From: an uncultured Bacilli bacterium
Lineage (GTDB): Bacteria > Bacillota_I > Bacilli_A > RF39 > UBA660
Assembly (NCBI GenBank): GCA_947629395.1
Contig: CANRDQ010000001.1
Coordinates: 1-64,000, forward strand
DNA length: 64,000 bases
Reading direction: 5' to 3'
The translations under genes were made by a program, and so were the position numbers. A model generated the notes under the pieces. The model was not told where the DNA came from, ran no database searches, and was given only the letters and a program-made list of their open reading frames with translations. Positions 63,369-64,000 of the stretch are shown piece by piece; positions within the stretch are counted from its first letter, which is position 1; every line of letters begins with the position of its first letter.

Positions 63369-63597
63369 TGATAGAATAGTTTATACTTTCTAACATTTCT
63401 TCTTCACTTAAAATAGATACTTTTCCTTCAAAAATTTTATTAACATCTTTCTTAAAATCTAGTCTTAAATCTTCTATTAACTTTTTATTTGGTATTATTA
63501 AACCATTATTAGTGTAACTAAAATCTAAGGCATTACATCCCTTTAATATTCTTTCTATATCATTACTAAATACAATACTATCTTTAATTATTTTCAT
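63328..63597 (-). CDS. Small protein or N-terminal part of a split PRTase
   Basis: 89 residues from the ATG behind AAGGATGAT. No domain recognised; it is charged and helical and ends NDVCGRYPHCIFR, which after NDVCG reads like out-of-frame sequence of the next gene. A one-base excess in GTGGGAGG would explain it. It is the first gene after the histidine-rich leader and attenuator. Confidence 0.6.
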   Translation of the reverse strand: MKIIKDSIVFSNDIERILKGCNALDFSYTNNGLIIPNKKLIEDLRLDFKKDVNKIFEGKVSILSEEEMLESINYSINDVCGRYPHCIFR

Positions 63598-63649
63598 ACA
63601 TATCATCCTTTCTTATTTTAATAATCTTTATAAAGTGATGCTTATGCCG

Positions 63650-63682
63650 AAAATAAAAAACTATACAGAATTACCTGTATAG
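63650..63682 (-). terminator. Attenuator terminator before PRTase operon
   Basis: On the minus strand CTATACAG pairs with CTGTATAG around GTAATT, followed by TTTTTTATTTT. It lies between the leader peptide and the first structural gene. Confidence 0.85.
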
Positions 63683-63730
63683 TTTATCTATAAAATACAG
63701 GCAACAAGCACCACAAATAGCACTTGTGCC
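63674..63730 (-). promoter_or_regulatory. Antiterminator and alternative hairpins of leader
   Basis: On the minus strand CCTGTAT (63701-63695) can pair with ATACAGG (63680-63674), using half of the terminator stem, reinforced by TATAG/CTATA. Just before it GGCACAAGTGC pairs with GCTTGTTGCC (63730-63700). The CAAGTGC of that hairpin can instead pair with GCACTTG inside the leader coding sequence (63761-63755). These are mutually exclusive folds of the attenuator type. Confidence 0.65.
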
Positions 63731-63739
63731 TACAACGTT

Positions 63740-63808
63740 TTAATGTCGTATTAACAAGTGCAGATTATTATGATGATGTTGTCTAATATTTAAATTCATT
63801 TTTAACAT
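63740..63808 (-). CDS. Histidine-rich leader peptide (22 aa)
   Basis: The encoded peptide is MLKMNLNIR followed by QHHHNNLHLLIRH, with five His among the last 13 residues, three of them consecutive CAT codons. AAAGGAAG precedes the ATG and a good promoter lies upstream. With the overlapping alternative hairpins this looks like a ribosome-mediated attenuator that senses His-tRNA charging. Classical his leaders have such peptides before his genes; here the operon is a PRTase and a SLOG protein. Confidence 0.7.
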   Translation of the reverse strand: MLKMNLNIRQHHHNNLHLLIRH

Positions 63809-63838
63809 AACAATCTTCCTTTCTTCAATATAGCCTGT

Positions 63839-63867
63839 ATTATACTATAATTTTAAGAAAAAGTCAA
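63839..63867 (-). promoter_or_regulatory. SigA-type promoter of leader-PRTase-SLOG operon
   Basis: On the minus strand TTGACT and TATAAT are 17 bases apart, with a predicted start near 63832, 24 nt before the leader peptide ATG. Confidence 0.8.
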
Positions 63868-63892
63868 TTTATGAAGTATTATGTATAATATA

Positions 63893-63901
63893 TGATATAA
63901 T
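63893..63901 (+). promoter_or_regulatory. Extended -10 of HD-domain gene
   Basis: TGATATAAT, with a leader of about 13 nt, divergent from the PRTase operon promoter. Confidence 0.65.
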
Positions 63902-63920
63902 AAATCTCGGAGGATTTAAC

Positions 63921-64000
63921 ATGGAAGATATTAAAGAAAAAGCAAAGTTATTTGCGATTGAGGCTCATATAGGACAAGTAAGAAAAAGTGAAAAAGATAA
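63921..64000 (+). CDS. HD-domain protein, N-terminal fragment (cut by window end)
   Basis: Only about 26 codons are visible: MEDIKEKAKLFAIEAHIGQV then RKSEKDK. The pattern A-x-x-AHxGQxRK is the start of the HD hydrolase domain of RelA/SpoT-type (p)ppGpp enzymes and their small relatives. CGGAGGA precedes the ATG. The rest lies beyond the window, so full length and class are unknown. Confidence 0.65.
   Translation, partial: MEDIKEKAKLFAIEAHIGQVRKSEKD

Overview
The window is a gene-dense, AT-rich chromosomal segment (about 30 % GC by eye). It looks like an anaerobic, Gram-positive, spore-forming-lineage Bacillota, most like the small uncultured gut relatives of Bacilli and Clostridia; that placement is inference. 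The evidence is a sufCDSUB iron-sulfur operon, GatCAB transamidosome, lipoteichoic acid synthase, sortase-type surface proteins, ScpA/ScpB, a serine T-box, SpoVAC/AD/AE, SpoVS, a sporulation sigma factor with a SpoIIAA-like partner, and an oxygen-sensitive class III ribonucleotide reductase. Genes lie mostly on the + strand and are separated by short hairpin-plus-U-tract terminators. Many transcripts start from an extended -10 (TGnTATAAT) only 10-20 nt before the start codon, and GGTGAT is a common ribosome binding site with ATG three or four bases later.

Layout. 0.2-4.5 kb: complete SUF operon. 4.7-7.4 kb: a tail-less SSB, an XRE regulator, a stand-alone GlmU-type acetyltransferase domain and pyrimidine nucleoside phosphorylase. 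7.5-9.9 kb: thioester-domain surface protein, sortase and a membrane protein. 9.9-17.6 kb: two D,D-carboxypeptidases, MgtE, a predicted zinc peptidase, LigA and an anchored protein. 17.6-20.8 kb: gatCAB, with gatB frameshifted. 20.9-28.2 kb: cell-envelope block with a degenerate GGDEF sensor, a YihY-type protein, LtaS and a sortase substrate. 28.3-31.1 kb: sporulation block. 31.1-37.2 kb: M15 peptidase, RNHCP protein, ScpAB, tRNA-Leu(CAA), MgtC, dUTPase, rRNA methyltransferase and pseudouridine synthase. 37.3-46.9 kb: proline-rich membrane protein, ArsR plus Zn/Cd ATPase, SpoVS, T-box-serS, ankyrin protein and Tex. 47-50 kb: nrdD, a separate glycyl-radical subunit and nrdG. 50-59.8 kb: envelope proteins, DUF1848 protein, PAP2 phosphatase, ABC exporter, GH13 amylase and a UDG-like protein. 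59.9-63.9 kb, mostly minus strand: helical protein, second thioester-like surface protein, and a PRTase/SLOG operon behind a histidine-rich leader peptide and attenuator. An HD-domain gene runs off the right edge.

Themes. Four surface proteins carry the same non-canonical VPxT sorting signal, and the only sortase here has Gln where family members have the catalytic Arg. The SpoIIAA-like protein has lost its phosphoacceptor serine and the kinase/anti-sigma SpoIIAB is absent between it and the sigma factor. The class III reductase has its glycyl-radical domain on its own small gene. The most system-like regulatory element is the His-codon leader with mutually exclusive hairpins before the PRTase/SLOG genes. 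Two genes (gatB and the PRTase) become single reading frames if one base is removed, which may be real mutation or assembly error.
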